Shown: piece by piece, positions 9,111 through 17,903 of the stretch
Layout of the letters: the number at the start of each line of letters is the position of its first letter
Numbering within the stretch: position 1 is the stretch's first letter
NCBI RefSeq assembly: GCF_900102135.1
Contig: NZ_FMVJ01000004.1
Span: forward strand, 434,001-498,000
Origin: Microvirga guangxiensis
Lineage (GTDB): Bacteria > Pseudomonadota > Alphaproteobacteria > Rhizobiales > Beijerinckiaceae
Length of the DNA: 64,000 nt
Direction of reading: 5' to 3'
Position numbers and translations under genes: made by a program
The notes under the pieces: model-generated
What the model saw: only the letters and a program-made list of their open reading frames with translations
Database searches by the model: none
What the model was told of the DNA's origin: nothing

Positions 9111-10228
9111 CACACCGCCTCCACCCGTTTCATCAATCGCTTGGCCGCCGGTTTTCCCTTCACGATGGCCAAGCGCAGGAAATTGCCCCAGATGCTTTTT
9201 GCGAATAGCCAAGCCTCGTCGTGTTCGATGGCACGTTGCGTCCAGTCGTGCAGAATGTTCGGTTTGGTCAAGGAGCCGCGAGAGGCGTCGAAAGTCCTAA
9301 GGCCAGCCTTGTAGGCTGTGTCTATGGCCTCACCCAGTAGAACACGGCCAACGCTCAGGGCAGAAAGATCTTCCGGATAGGCGAAATTGTAATCCAGGTA
9401 GGTGTGGTCAAACAAAAAACCAAAGCGGTAACTTACTACTTCATCGTTGAGCTTAAGCAGGGTAATCTCCACGCGCCGATCAATGGCCAGCGCGCAGGCA
9501 ATATCCTCAAAGAATGAGCGCCGCTGGGAAGTTGAAAAGATCCCGGTGCCGGCGGCCCCCTTCCAACTCCTGCTCTCGATTGACGCGATGAGGCTGATCA
9601 GCCCAGGAAGATCTTGAGGAGAAGGCCGCACACGCTCGAAGGTTACCGATCCCGTACTCTGCAGCTTACGGCGCGAGCGGTTCAAGCGCACCTTGAGGCT
9701 CTTGGAGAAGAACTCACCGGACTTCGCCGGATCCACTATGTCGACGACCGGAGCCCGACTGCAAAGGCGGATAAGAGTATGATGTCGTAGCGGCGCATCC
9801 TGAAAAACTTTCCGGTAACCTGCAGACTCTGGGAGCTCACTCAGGATAGTTACGTCGGATTGCGTGAAGCCGGGCTTTAACAAGAGTCCAATGAGCGATT
9901 CCAGAACATCCGGATTTGCGTCCGCTACAGGGATCCCAATCCTGTCGCTGAGTGGATAACCAAGAGGCCGCAATGTTCGTGCAGGCAGCCCCCAAATGAA
10001 CTCACGTCCCCACGTCATCGGCAGACAAGCTATGAGTTCACGGTTCCGATGGATCGTAAGCGTCCTGGTTTCCCGACCCGAGAGAATATCATGAGCGGCC
10101 GCGGCCCGGATCCAGCTCCAGCTATTGAAAAGGGTCGTATCGCTGGAACGGTTCAGGAGTTCCTGATACTCGTTCTTGAGCGCATCGAGCGCTGCTATTC
10201 CATGGTGCCAGCCAGCATCCAAGGTCAT
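9110..10228 (-). CDS. FemAB/GNAT-type acyltransferase (CelD/BcsL-like), copy 2
   Basis: A 372-residue protein of the CelD/BcsL group. Residues around 165-185 carry the basic SKSLKVRLNRSRRKL helix that precedes the second GNAT-like half, followed by LKLNDEVVSYRFGFLFDHTYLDYNF, the typical acyl-CoA-fold strand-helix region. It is clearly diverged from the two copies downstream of the flippase. It overlaps the upstream acyltransferase by four bases and the flippase by one. The likely role is modification of a sugar nucleotide or lipid-linked intermediate in the cytoplasm; the exact group transferred is unknown. Confidence 0.75.
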   Translation of the reverse strand: MTLDAGWHHGIAALDALKNEYQELLNRSSDTTLFNSWSWIRAAAAHDILSGRETRTLTIHRNRELIACLPMTWGREFIWGLPARTLRPLGYPLSDRIGIPVADANPDVLESLIGLLLKPGFTQSDVTILSELPESAGYRKVFQDAPLRHHTLIRLCSRAPVVDIVDPAKSGEFFSKSLKVRLNRSRRKLQSTGSVTFERVRPSPQDLPGLISLIASIESRSWKGAAGTGIFSTSQRRSFFEDIACALAIDRRVEITLLKLNDEVVSYRFGFLFDHTYLDYNFAYPEDLSALSVGRVLLGEAIDTAYKAGLRTFDASRGSLTKPNILHDWTQRAIEHDEAWLFAKSIWGNFLRLAIVKGKPAAKRLMKRVEAV

Positions 10229-11355
10229 GAGGCAGCCTCCGTCAGGTCAGCTGACACAAGGCGCGTTCTGCTGTCGAGGTGCTTCTTGATCTGATAAGCG
10301 TGTAGGAAAATCTTGGGAAGAAAACCGGACCGGAAAGCATAGTACTGACGCATTGTCCGCGTCTCTGTCGCCCAGTCGAGCTTGTAATCGCCACGCCCTA
10401 TGATGCAGTCGAGATCTATTGTTTCGATCTCTCGATTCTCCATGGCTGTCTGGATCAAAGAACAGATGACCGCCTGTCCAGGCGCGATCTTTGAAAGCTC
10501 AGGATCGAAGGAGGATTTGAGAGCATACAGAACTTTGTTATGATGGATTCCAAAGATGAAGGCTGTTGGCCTCTCACCTTGGAAGAGACAAGACGCATGC
10601 AGAAGGTTTTGTGCTACAGCGTCCTGGATGATGCCGCGCCAGAACTCCCAATGCGATGCTGTTGACACTACGGATGTCCCCTCATCGAAACTCCAGCTTC
10701 GACGCGCGACTTGTTCTACCACGCCAATGAGTTCATCAAGCGAAGTGAAATCGCTCGGAAACACTCTGATCTTCAATCCGTCCGTCGACAGACGGCGCCG
10801 ATATTGCTTCCTTATCGTTCGCGAGCGACTTGAGAGATAAGCATCCCAGTTCCCATCTGCAGAAATCAGGGGGAGGGTATAGCTGTTTCTCTCGCAGGGT
10901 TTGATACCGTTAGAAAAAGCAGGAAGGTTACTGAGTAAAGGATCATCATCTGTTAGCAGTCCTGGATCAAGCCAGCGCCAGCGCATCTTGCGCAGGTCCG
11001 CCAGCATTGCAGAAACCGCCTGTGCTTGACGTCGCACGAGGACAATCTGTGAGCGCTTGAAAAGCGGTTGACCGGCAAGGCGCAACACCGGGGCGCTCAC
11101 GAGGCCCATCCGCTGAACCGTAGGAACCCATGCCGCACAGCCGACAACACCCGCGCCGTCGCGCAAAATCTGGAAAGCAATATCCTGTCCGGCTCCGATC
11201 GTCGTCAGCCATCGCCGGATCCAGAAGTGGCGCATCTGCACGCCGATAAAGGATGCCTGTTGAACGGCAGCATCCCATTCCGTCGCATATCGGTCGAAGG
11301 CTTCCAGATTCGTAAGCGCCTCAACCTTGATCTGATCCTGGAAAAGAGGCGTCAT
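10225..11355 (-). CDS. FemAB/GNAT-type acyltransferase (CelD/BcsL-like), copy 1
   Basis: A 376-residue protein with the family pattern: an aromatic N-terminal region around RHFWIRRWLTTIG, the basic SRSRTIRKQYRRRL helix near residue 175, and a C-terminal IDLDCIIGRGDYKLDWATE segment corresponding to the last GNAT-like strand and helix. It overlaps the GT2 gene stop by one base and the next acyltransferase by four, so it is probably coupled. It is one of four such genes in the operon and belongs with copy 2 by position. Function is inferred from family; no catalytic residue can be assigned with confidence. Confidence 0.75.
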   Translation of the reverse strand: MTPLFQDQIKVEALTNLEAFDRYATEWDAAVQQASFIGVQMRHFWIRRWLTTIGAGQDIAFQILRDGAGVVGCAAWVPTVQRMGLVSAPVLRLAGQPLFKRSQIVLVRRQAQAVSAMLADLRKMRWRWLDPGLLTDDDPLLSNLPAFSNGIKPCERNSYTLPLISADGNWDAYLSSRSRTIRKQYRRRLSTDGLKIRVFPSDFTSLDELIGVVEQVARRSWSFDEGTSVVSTASHWEFWRGIIQDAVAQNLLHASCLFQGERPTAFIFGIHHNKVLYALKSSFDPELSKIAPGQAVICSLIQTAMENREIETIDLDCIIGRGDYKLDWATETRTMRQYYAFRSGFLPKIFLHAYQIKKHLDSRTRLVSADLTEAAS

Positions 11356-12473
11356 CAGGAGACTTTCATGGCTCGAAGCATCTTTCCGACCATGCCCGGT
11401 CCAGCACTGTCAGGTGCCAAGACAGAGATTCGCTCGGGCGGAAGTTCGCGCATATAGAGGTAATAGAGGTCACGGAATTTTGGCCTCGCTACCCATTCCG
11501 CCCAGCCAAGCAGATGTCCGAGCAAGGAGCCGATGTCTCTTGTTACAAGCACCAAGCCTGCCATGGGAATATAGCGGAGCTTCTTCAAGCGGCCGTCTAT
11601 AAGAAGGACCTTTCTTGCGCCAGCACGCCAGATATAAGCCAAGAAAGCGAGCGCTGCGAGCACAGGAAAGGCAGTACTAACGAAGCCAAGCAGGAGAAGT
11701 GCTGACACGGAGCCGTAAACCATCATAAGACGGACGACATGCCGCGAAATGAAGCGCATTTGGCCATTTCCGCGTCCGTAGAAGAATACCTGACGGAAAA
11801 GATCTCCGAGATTGCTCCGCACATGGTGCCAGAGCCTAGCATCGGGAGCGACAACGCTCTTGCCGCCTAGGGCATAAACTTTGCGGCTGAAAAGCTTGTC
11901 CTGTCCCTTTGCGAGCCACTCTGGCTGCCCCCCTGCCGCCAGCCACATGCGTCGGGTAACAGCTGTGCAAAGCCCGCCTGGAAGAATGATCTCCGGGAGA
12001 AGTCGCCGCACTTCATCAGAGTTTAATCGCTCAAGAACGTAGTTATCGTAATAGTGGATGGCTGCGACGCAGTGCTCGAAATCGCTCGTGACACGCATCT
12101 GAAAGAGGCCGCTGACGAGTTCAATTTGTTCGTCGCTCTCAAAGGGCTTGACGATCTTTTCAATGTAGTCGGGTTCGATGATGTTGCCGAAGTCGTTCAG
12201 AACGAGAATGTCGCAGTTTGTTGCGCGGACGGCGGCATTCCGCCCCCCGCCGGCCCAAAGGCGCGGGTTGGCGACGACCGTAATCGTAATGCCACGACCT
12301 TCATACTCCTTGATTAGCTCAAGTGTTCCATCTGTAGAGAGACCATCTGCGACGACGATTTCGTCGGGCATGCGCGTTGAAGCATAGATAGCATCCATGG
12401 TCGGTCGAACTGAGGCGGCATCATTTCGGATCGGCATAATCAGGGCGACCCGCTTCCGATTGAAACTGGTCAT
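11355..12473 (-). CDS. GT2-family glycosyltransferase
   Basis: A 372-residue glycosyltransferase. The N terminus has the GT-A opening VALIMPIRNDAASVRPTMDA, followed by IVVADGLSTDGTLELIKEY (the sugar-nucleotide-binding SxDGT motif). The metal-site region reads VLNDFGNIIEPDYIE, and three hydrophobic segments follow residue 245, suggesting the C terminus docks at the membrane, as in many EPS glycosyltransferases that extend lipid-linked sugars. The DxD site is noncanonical (NDFGN). The gene overlaps wzz by four bases and the first acyltransferase by one. Confidence 0.85.
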   Translation of the reverse strand: MTSFNRKRVALIMPIRNDAASVRPTMDAIYASTRMPDEIVVADGLSTDGTLELIKEYEGRGITITVVANPRLWAGGGRNAAVRATNCDILVLNDFGNIIEPDYIEKIVKPFESDEQIELVSGLFQMRVTSDFEHCVAAIHYYDNYVLERLNSDEVRRLLPEIILPGGLCTAVTRRMWLAAGGQPEWLAKGQDKLFSRKVYALGGKSVVAPDARLWHHVRSNLGDLFRQVFFYGRGNGQMRFISRHVVRLMMVYGSVSALLLLGFVSTAFPVLAALAFLAYIWRAGARKVLLIDGRLKKLRYIPMAGLVLVTRDIGSLLGHLLGWAEWVARPKFRDLYYLYMRELPPERISVLAPDSAGPGMVGKMLRAMKVS

Positions 12474-13744
12474 TCAATCCTCCGTATGTCGCTTTCGACA
12501 TAGATCGAACGGAGTTTTGTGGCTGGAAGACGCTCTAGCCAGCCAAGAACCGGGACGCCGAGAGCGCTCTCCACATTCTCTGGCCCAGTTGGGCGATCAT
12601 CGAAATAATCGCGAAGCAACCCGACTCCGATCGCTATGGCCAGACTGGCTATCATCGCCCCTATAATGAGGAACAAACGCGCAATCCATGGCTGAGGCGG
12701 TACTACCGCCTGTTCTACCTGGCGAACGTTCACGACATCCGGATCGGCATGCTCGCTAATTGCAGCTTCACTGTATTTGTTTGAATAGTCGATGTAGGTC
12801 TTGCGACGAGTATCGAGTTGCAGCTCCATATCCGTAAGAGTTGCTTCATCTCGCTCGAGACGCTGAAGCTTGGCTTCGGTTTCCTGAACTCGCGCCTCGA
12901 CTGCCGATATGGTGTCTCTTAAAACAACCACTTCAGGGTGCTGGGCATCATAACGCCGTGTGAGCCGGTTCAGGTCATTAGTTGATGTGAGAAGTTGGCC
13001 ACGAAGCGTGCTCAGCTCTCGAGCGTACTCATCGCGCGATGCTGAGATGGCATAGAGAGAAGCGTTCTTCTTGAAATCGATGATTCTTTGGCGCGCAGCG
13101 TGATACTCTTTCTCAGCAAGATCTTTTTGGTCACGGTAGAACTCGGCGAGACCGCGGGTCGAATAAATCTTCAGGTGCTGCTTGATGTATTGATTGGTAA
13201 TCTCGTTAACCAGATCAGCGGCAAGCTGTGGGTCATCGTGTGAGATTGAGATTGTCAGAATATTCGAGTTAACCACTGGAGTAACAGTAAGCCATTTCGT
13301 CACTGATTCAATCCAACGGTCCCGCGGGTTGACCTCAGGTACGAGACCCAGTGTCCTGAGAATTGCATCTACGCCTCTCAGGAGACTGGCAAACAAAGTA
13401 TTGGAGGGAGGCCTTTCCGTCAGCTTAAGGGAGTCGACAGCTGCGGAAATCACGCTGCGTGAGCTCGCGATACCGCGTGCTGTATTCATCACTTCGTTCA
13501 TCTCAAGACCAGGCGAGTAGTCAGTTCGCATGATAGGGGAACGCGTGCGCTCGACCAGAAGGCTCGACTTTGCCGTGTAGGTTTGAGGAACAAGATATAT
13601 CAGAGCCGTCGCAGCAGTGAAGAGTGCCAAGAATACACCAAGTATCATGTACCTGCGGCGAAAGAGAAAGATCCAGGCTTTTGCTCGAGACGGAGTGCCT
13701 ACATCCAATACAACCGGCGCCACTGACGCCCAATGCGTGTTCAT
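12470..13744 (-). CDS. Wzz/GumC-type polysaccharide co-polymerase
   Basis: A 424-residue chain-length regulator. One membrane segment lies near residues 33-52 (MILGVFLALFTAATALIYLV) and a second near residues 365-388, flanking a periplasmic region with long coiled-coil stretches around residues 205-325. A short cytoplasmic tail follows. The proline-rich stretch PPQPWIAR precedes the second membrane segment, as in the Wzz family. In rhizobial ExoP the kinase domain is fused C-terminally; here it is a separate downstream gene that overlaps in coupled fashion (four bases with the preceding kinase-like gene). It should set EPS chain length with the Wzy polymerase. Confidence 0.88.
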   Translation of the reverse strand: MNTHWASVAPVVLDVGTPSRAKAWIFLFRRRYMILGVFLALFTAATALIYLVPQTYTAKSSLLVERTRSPIMRTDYSPGLEMNEVMNTARGIASSRSVISAAVDSLKLTERPPSNTLFASLLRGVDAILRTLGLVPEVNPRDRWIESVTKWLTVTPVVNSNILTISISHDDPQLAADLVNEITNQYIKQHLKIYSTRGLAEFYRDQKDLAEKEYHAARQRIIDFKKNASLYAISASRDEYARELSTLRGQLLTSTNDLNRLTRRYDAQHPEVVVLRDTISAVEARVQETEAKLQRLERDEATLTDMELQLDTRRKTYIDYSNKYSEAAISEHADPDVVNVRQVEQAVVPPQPWIARLFLIIGAMIASLAIAIGVGLLRDYFDDRPTGPENVESALGVPVLGWLERLPATKLRSIYVESDIRRIE

Positions 13745-14370
13745 AATCTATCTCCCGCAAGAAACGCAGGCGTGGAGAAGGTCCGTCTGTTCAAGATCAC
13801 GCCAGAGATAGGAAGACGTAGGACGTCAAGCTCCTTTCGGGATCGCACGAGTGCATCAACTGTCGTGAGAGACATATCGACAACCATATACATGTAGTCG
13901 ACGCCTCCACTCCAGGATGGAGAAAGCTGCTTTTGCAGAGAGCCGAGATCAACGAGGATCAGATCGTATTTCTGAGTCAAAAGTTCTTTCAGAGCTGCCC
14001 AGTTACCCTCCCATGACGGAGCGGATAGCTGGTCGGGGTGCAATGTCAGAAGGTCAAAGTTCCTTTCGGGATCTGAGGTGATCCAGTCCCGAACGTTAAC
14101 GTAGTGCGGATGCAGGAGCTCAGAAATTACGAGTGGTCGGGGTTCGGCATTGATAAGCTCGGCAATCGGCAGCCCAGCGCTTGCATCGACAAGGAGGACC
14201 TGCTGCGTATCGCCTAAGACTTTGGATAGTCCGATCGTGATAGTGGACACGCCCTCACGTGGGAGTGTCGACATAATGCCGAGGACCACACCGCTTGGAC
14301 CCGGCTGTACCGTGGCGAGGATGTCGCGACAGGCCCGGCGCAGAGACAGTGGGATTGATGAATAGCGCAT
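13741..14370 (-). CDS. Degenerate BY-kinase (CpsD/Wzc C-domain-like) lacking Walker A lysine
   Basis: A 209-residue cytoplasmic protein with the MinD/BY-kinase fold order: a P-loop-like segment at residues 33-43, a VLLVDASAG strand near residue 60 and DLILVDLGSLQKQ near residue 137. The P-loop reads STLPREGVSTI, so the Gly and essential Lys of the usual PGEGKST motif are Arg and Val. The Walker A-prime second Asp is also missing, and no C-terminal tyrosine cluster is present. It is therefore probably not an active tyrosine autokinase, but may still bind Wzz as a structural regulator (inference). It overlaps wzz by four bases and follows the export gene by nine. Confidence 0.75.
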   Translation of the reverse strand: MRYSSIPLSLRRACRDILATVQPGPSGVVLGIMSTLPREGVSTITIGLSKVLGDTQQVLLVDASAGLPIAELINAEPRPLVISELLHPHYVNVRDWITSDPERNFDLLTLHPDQLSAPSWEGNWAALKELLTQKYDLILVDLGSLQKQLSPSWSGGVDYMYMVVDMSLTTVDALVRSRKELDVLRLPISGVILNRRTFSTPAFLAGDRL

Positions 14371-14379
14371 GAGTTCTTC

Positions 14380-15660
14380 CTAATCCTGCGAGGGAGGCAA
14401 GCTGCCAACTCGGGTGCGGGGGTCTTGAGTGTTTAGAGGAGCCGCCCCCAAACCTGCAGGTTGGGTCATGGTCTCTCGAGTGACGATGAGAACATCGCCA
14501 GGAAGTACGGGATCGTTGCCGTTGACTGCGACTTGCTCTGGGGACGCCTCTCGGACAAGCGTAAAGCTGCGAACAATCTCGGCCTGAGGCCCTGAGGGAC
14601 TTGGAAGGGCATACCCATGATTGTTCAGGAACTCGGTGGCATCTGTGATCCGACGACGAAGAGTGGCCAACTCCGTTTCGACCTCTATCAGCTGTTCGGC
14701 CAGCGTGATCCGGCGCTCCTCAGAGCTCCGCTTGATTTCCAGTTCGATGTTGATACGGGTCTGGTTTGACTGTGCGATCAGAGCAATTGTGTTGTTCAAT
14801 CGCATGTCCGTGTCGGATGACATACGCTCGAGATCCAGCACCCTAGTGCTTGCAGTGAGACCGCGTTCCTTGAGCTCTTTGATGTTCTTCAGGTCGACAT
14901 CAACGATATCCCGCAGCCGCCGGGTAGCGATGAGTTGCTCTTCAAGCGCAACTTTGCTCTTTTCCACCTCCTTTTGCTGCGAAACTCGAAGCTGCATTCT
15001 TTGCGCCTCCTCCTCTGCGCGAGTGCGCATCAAATGCCGCTCAGCTGACTTAATTTGTTCAAGCCGCTCCTTTCCCACCAAGTTCTCCAGCTCCGAGAGG
15101 GCCGGGAGCTCTTTCTCTCCATCGCGCTCAGCAATCAGCCTTGCCCGCTTGACAGTCTGAACTGCGTAGTTGTGCTGCGCGCTTGCCAGATCCTGCCGCT
15201 GCCTATCGGCATCCCGCGAGAGAGCGCTGCCATCCGATACGCTAGCCAGAAGAGGGTATCCTCCTGCGATCGCTACGAGTTGGGTTACGGTTAGGCCTGG
15301 AATGTACTCTTGACGGCCAGGATTTCTCACATCGCCCATGATGAAGACGGGGCCATATTTTACGATCTCCATCGCAACATCCGGGTTCGTATAATGCCGG
15401 GCTGAGAGGGCGCTGATCGCAGCCACGCGCAACTCCTCGGCAGTCATTCCCATCGTCTTCAATTCGCCGATCCCTGGGATTGATATGCTCCCTGTCGCAC
15501 TGACCCGGAACGTTCCCGACATCTCAGGTTCTTTGTAGACTGTGATGCGGACCTCGTCGCCTGGCCTGAGTTCGTATCTGTAATCTGAGGCCAGAGATGG
15601 CGGGATCGAGAATAAGCCTGAAAGGGCAATAACTAGGCCAACCAAAATCGCTCTAATCAT
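14380..15660 (-). CDS. Polysaccharide export protein (Wza/ExoF-like) with coiled-coil insert
   Basis: About 426 residues. The ATG at 15660 is chosen because it opens a clear signal peptide (MIRAILVGLVIALSGLFSI...SLAS) and lies just after the stop of the preceding gene. The poly-export domain follows at about residues 28-105 (YELRPGDEVRITVY), then a SLBB-type segment (VFIMGDVRNPGRQEYIPG). About 170 residues rich in charged heptads then form a predicted coiled coil, before a short second SLBB-like tail. The signal peptide has no lipobox cysteine, so the protein is more ExoF-like than a Wza lipoprotein. It should form the periplasmic/outer-membrane export conduit with Wzz. Confidence 0.85.
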   Translation of the reverse strand: MIRAILVGLVIALSGLFSIPPSLASDYRYELRPGDEVRITVYKEPEMSGTFRVSATGSISIPGIGELKTMGMTAEELRVAAISALSARHYTNPDVAMEIVKYGPVFIMGDVRNPGRQEYIPGLTVTQLVAIAGGYPLLASVSDGSALSRDADRQRQDLASAQHNYAVQTVKRARLIAERDGEKELPALSELENLVGKERLEQIKSAERHLMRTRAEEEAQRMQLRVSQQKEVEKSKVALEEQLIATRRLRDIVDVDLKNIKELKERGLTASTRVLDLERMSSDTDMRLNNTIALIAQSNQTRINIELEIKRSSEERRITLAEQLIEVETELATLRRRITDATEFLNNHGYALPSPSGPQAEIVRSFTLVREASPEQVAVNGNDPVLPGDVLIVTRETMTQPAGLGAAPLNTQDPRTRVGSLPPSQD

Positions 15661-15661
15661 G

Positions 15662-17899
15662 TCAAGCCTTCGCACTGGGGTTGAGGTCATGTCGCAGCAC
15701 CTCTGGAGAAGGGGCATGTGTTTCGACGGTAGAAAAGGGGCCGATGACGGAGGAGTAGCAGGCCAGGAGGTTGGGAACTTGATGTTTCCAGGCAAGCGTT
15801 TCATCGAGGCGCTTTCGGCCGACTGCGCCCATCCGTTGCATGCGCTCTGGATCACTGAGCAGATCGAGAATCTTATCGGCGAAATCGATCGGGTCGTCGG
15901 CTGCGGCGCAGAGAGCCGCGTCCATTGCGGTAAAGCGTCCTTCTGTCAGATCGACCTGAACAATTGCCTTTCCTAGCGCCATGTACTCGACAATCTTGTT
16001 CATGGACGACAGATCGTTGAAGGAGGTGGCGAGGTCTGCATTCACGCAGATGTCACATGAGGATAGAATACGAATGAGATCAGCATCCGGAACCCGACCC
16101 GTGAACTCAACCCATTCGGATATCCCGAGAGATACCGCCTCGTTTTGAAGGCTGGCTTTCTCGGGTCCATCGCCGATGAGCATGAAACGGATATCTCGAC
16201 GTCCTCTTCCGTAGACGATCTCGCTGATGGCTGCGAGAAGATTGGACAAGCCCTCCTGAGAACCCATCACGCCGACATAGCCAACAAGGAAGCGAGCTCG
16301 CGACCTCAGACTTTGATCCGCCTCGACCAGCTGCCACTTTGCCTGGTCGGGGGCGCTGCGTACGACATACACCCGCTCGGGCTTCATGCCTCCTCGCTGG
16401 ATGGCGACATTCCGATAGGAATTGTTTGTCGCAATCGAAGCATCGGCAAGGCGGAATGTTGCGCGCTCCAGAAAATGAAGGACTTTGCGAGCCGCTGTTG
16501 CTTTCCAGCCGGTTCCGAATTTTGTTTCGCCAAGTTCCGGACATAGATCGTGATGGTCGAAGATGAATCGGACGCCCAGGAGCTTGAAAGGGGCCGCGAC
16601 GAGGAAAATCAGATCGGGCGGATTGCAGGCGTGAATGACATCGAAACCCCGCGTGAAGTAAATCCGAAATGCTAGAACGAGCTGCCAGAAAAGAGCGATG
16701 CCATACTCCACCGGATAGCCCCAAGCGGCCCGGGCCTCCGGGAGCGGGTGGCGAAAGACTTCGATGCCGTTGATGACCTCGTGAGACTTGTTGTAGGTGC
16801 CCCTCTTGGGACAAATCACAAAAACGCCCAAGCCGTTGGCTTTCAGCGCGTTGGCCTGCTGCCATACTCGACGGTCGAAGGGGACGGGAAGGTTCTCAAC
16901 GATGATGAGGACGTTTCGCCGATGACGATGGATATTCCGGTAAACGTCGATAACACGATTGCCTACCTGCTCCAGAGACAGATCAAGCATCGCTTCACGA
17001 CTGCGGACAGGGCGATAATCTGCGAGAACGGCACGTATCCCCATCGCGATCGAAGCAGCTGTCGGATCGCAGACGTATGTGCCGGGAAGATCAGCGAGGC
17101 GTTCACGAACATCTCCGACGTCGGTTGCGACGACCTTGAGATTGCAGGCCAGTGCTTCTTTGACGGCATTTGGCGATCCTTCCCAGAATGAGGGGAGCAC
17201 CATCAGGTCGGCTGCGTTCATATATGTCGGAATTCGCTCTTGGGGCTCTCCTTCAATGGTGAGGATCTCGATCAGCCCTTGGGCCGTAGCCTCCGTGTTG
17301 AGCTGATTGACGGCCTCCCGCAACGCAGGGAAGTTCTTACGGGCGCGATCCGGTCCATAAGGAAATAGGATGTAAAGCCTGGCTGGATCCAGGCCAAGAG
17401 AGGCCCGGCATGATGCGCGATCCATTGGCTTGAAAAGATCAAGATCAACCCCATTCGGAATGACGGTTGCGTCCTGTCGCGGAAGCAGGGAGTTCATTGC
17501 AGCGGACTTCACGATAGAGGCATCCACGAAACGAGAAAGTTGCCGGTGGATCCACGCTAGAACGAGACTTTTGCGACGCGGACGCCCATCAGGGCCAGCA
17601 TGCCCATAGAGGTCATCGCCGCAGAATGAGACGACGACAGGCAATGACAATTGGCAACGTGCAACGAGGCCCGATAATCCGTAATGGGCATGAATCAGAT
17701 CGTAATCTCCTTGCCGGATCATCCGACGCATGTCCCAGATCGCGCGGAAATAATTCCAGCGGCTGCGGTAGCCTTCAATTTCCAGGAGATCGATTTCGAC
17801 GCCTGCTTTCCTTATGCTTTCGACCTGAGAATGGATGAAGGAGCCCCATCCTGGTCGAGAGGAACTCGGATACATATTGGTGATGGTAAGGACCCGCAT
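15662..17899 (-). CDS. Tandem (fused) GT4 glycosyltransferase, two catalytic domains
   Basis: About 745 residues, starting at the ATG at 17899 (MRVLTITNMYPS), four bases after the deacetylase stop. Residues 1 to about 370 form a complete GT4/GT-B enzyme with the EX7E-type motif EGSPNAVKE. A second GT4-like enzyme begins near residue 380 (NVLIIVENLPVPFDRRVWQQ) and runs to the end, with ASIATNNSYRN, a VGYVGVMGSQEG nucleotide-domain start and SSMNKIVEYMALGK in the donor site. Similar enzymes are normally encoded separately, so this looks like a gene fusion that could add two successive sugars. The longer upstream reading contains no recognisable domain and would overlap the deacetylase. Confidence 0.85.
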   Translation of the reverse strand: MRVLTITNMYPSSSRPGWGSFIHSQVESIRKAGVEIDLLEIEGYRSRWNYFRAIWDMRRMIRQGDYDLIHAHYGLSGLVARCQLSLPVVVSFCGDDLYGHAGPDGRPRRKSLVLAWIHRQLSRFVDASIVKSAAMNSLLPRQDATVIPNGVDLDLFKPMDRASCRASLGLDPARLYILFPYGPDRARKNFPALREAVNQLNTEATAQGLIEILTIEGEPQERIPTYMNAADLMVLPSFWEGSPNAVKEALACNLKVVATDVGDVRERLADLPGTYVCDPTAASIAMGIRAVLADYRPVRSREAMLDLSLEQVGNRVIDVYRNIHRHRRNVLIIVENLPVPFDRRVWQQANALKANGLGVFVICPKRGTYNKSHEVINGIEVFRHPLPEARAAWGYPVEYGIALFWQLVLAFRIYFTRGFDVIHACNPPDLIFLVAAPFKLLGVRFIFDHHDLCPELGETKFGTGWKATAARKVLHFLERATFRLADASIATNNSYRNVAIQRGGMKPERVYVVRSAPDQAKWQLVEADQSLRSRARFLVGYVGVMGSQEGLSNLLAAISEIVYGRGRRDIRFMLIGDGPEKASLQNEAVSLGISEWVEFTGRVPDADLIRILSSCDICVNADLATSFNDLSSMNKIVEYMALGKAIVQVDLTEGRFTAMDAALCAAADDPIDFADKILDLLSDPERMQRMGAVGRKRLDETLAWKHQVPNLLACYSSVIGPFSTVETHAPSPEVLRHDLNPSAKA

Positions 17900-17903
17900 C
17901 GTT

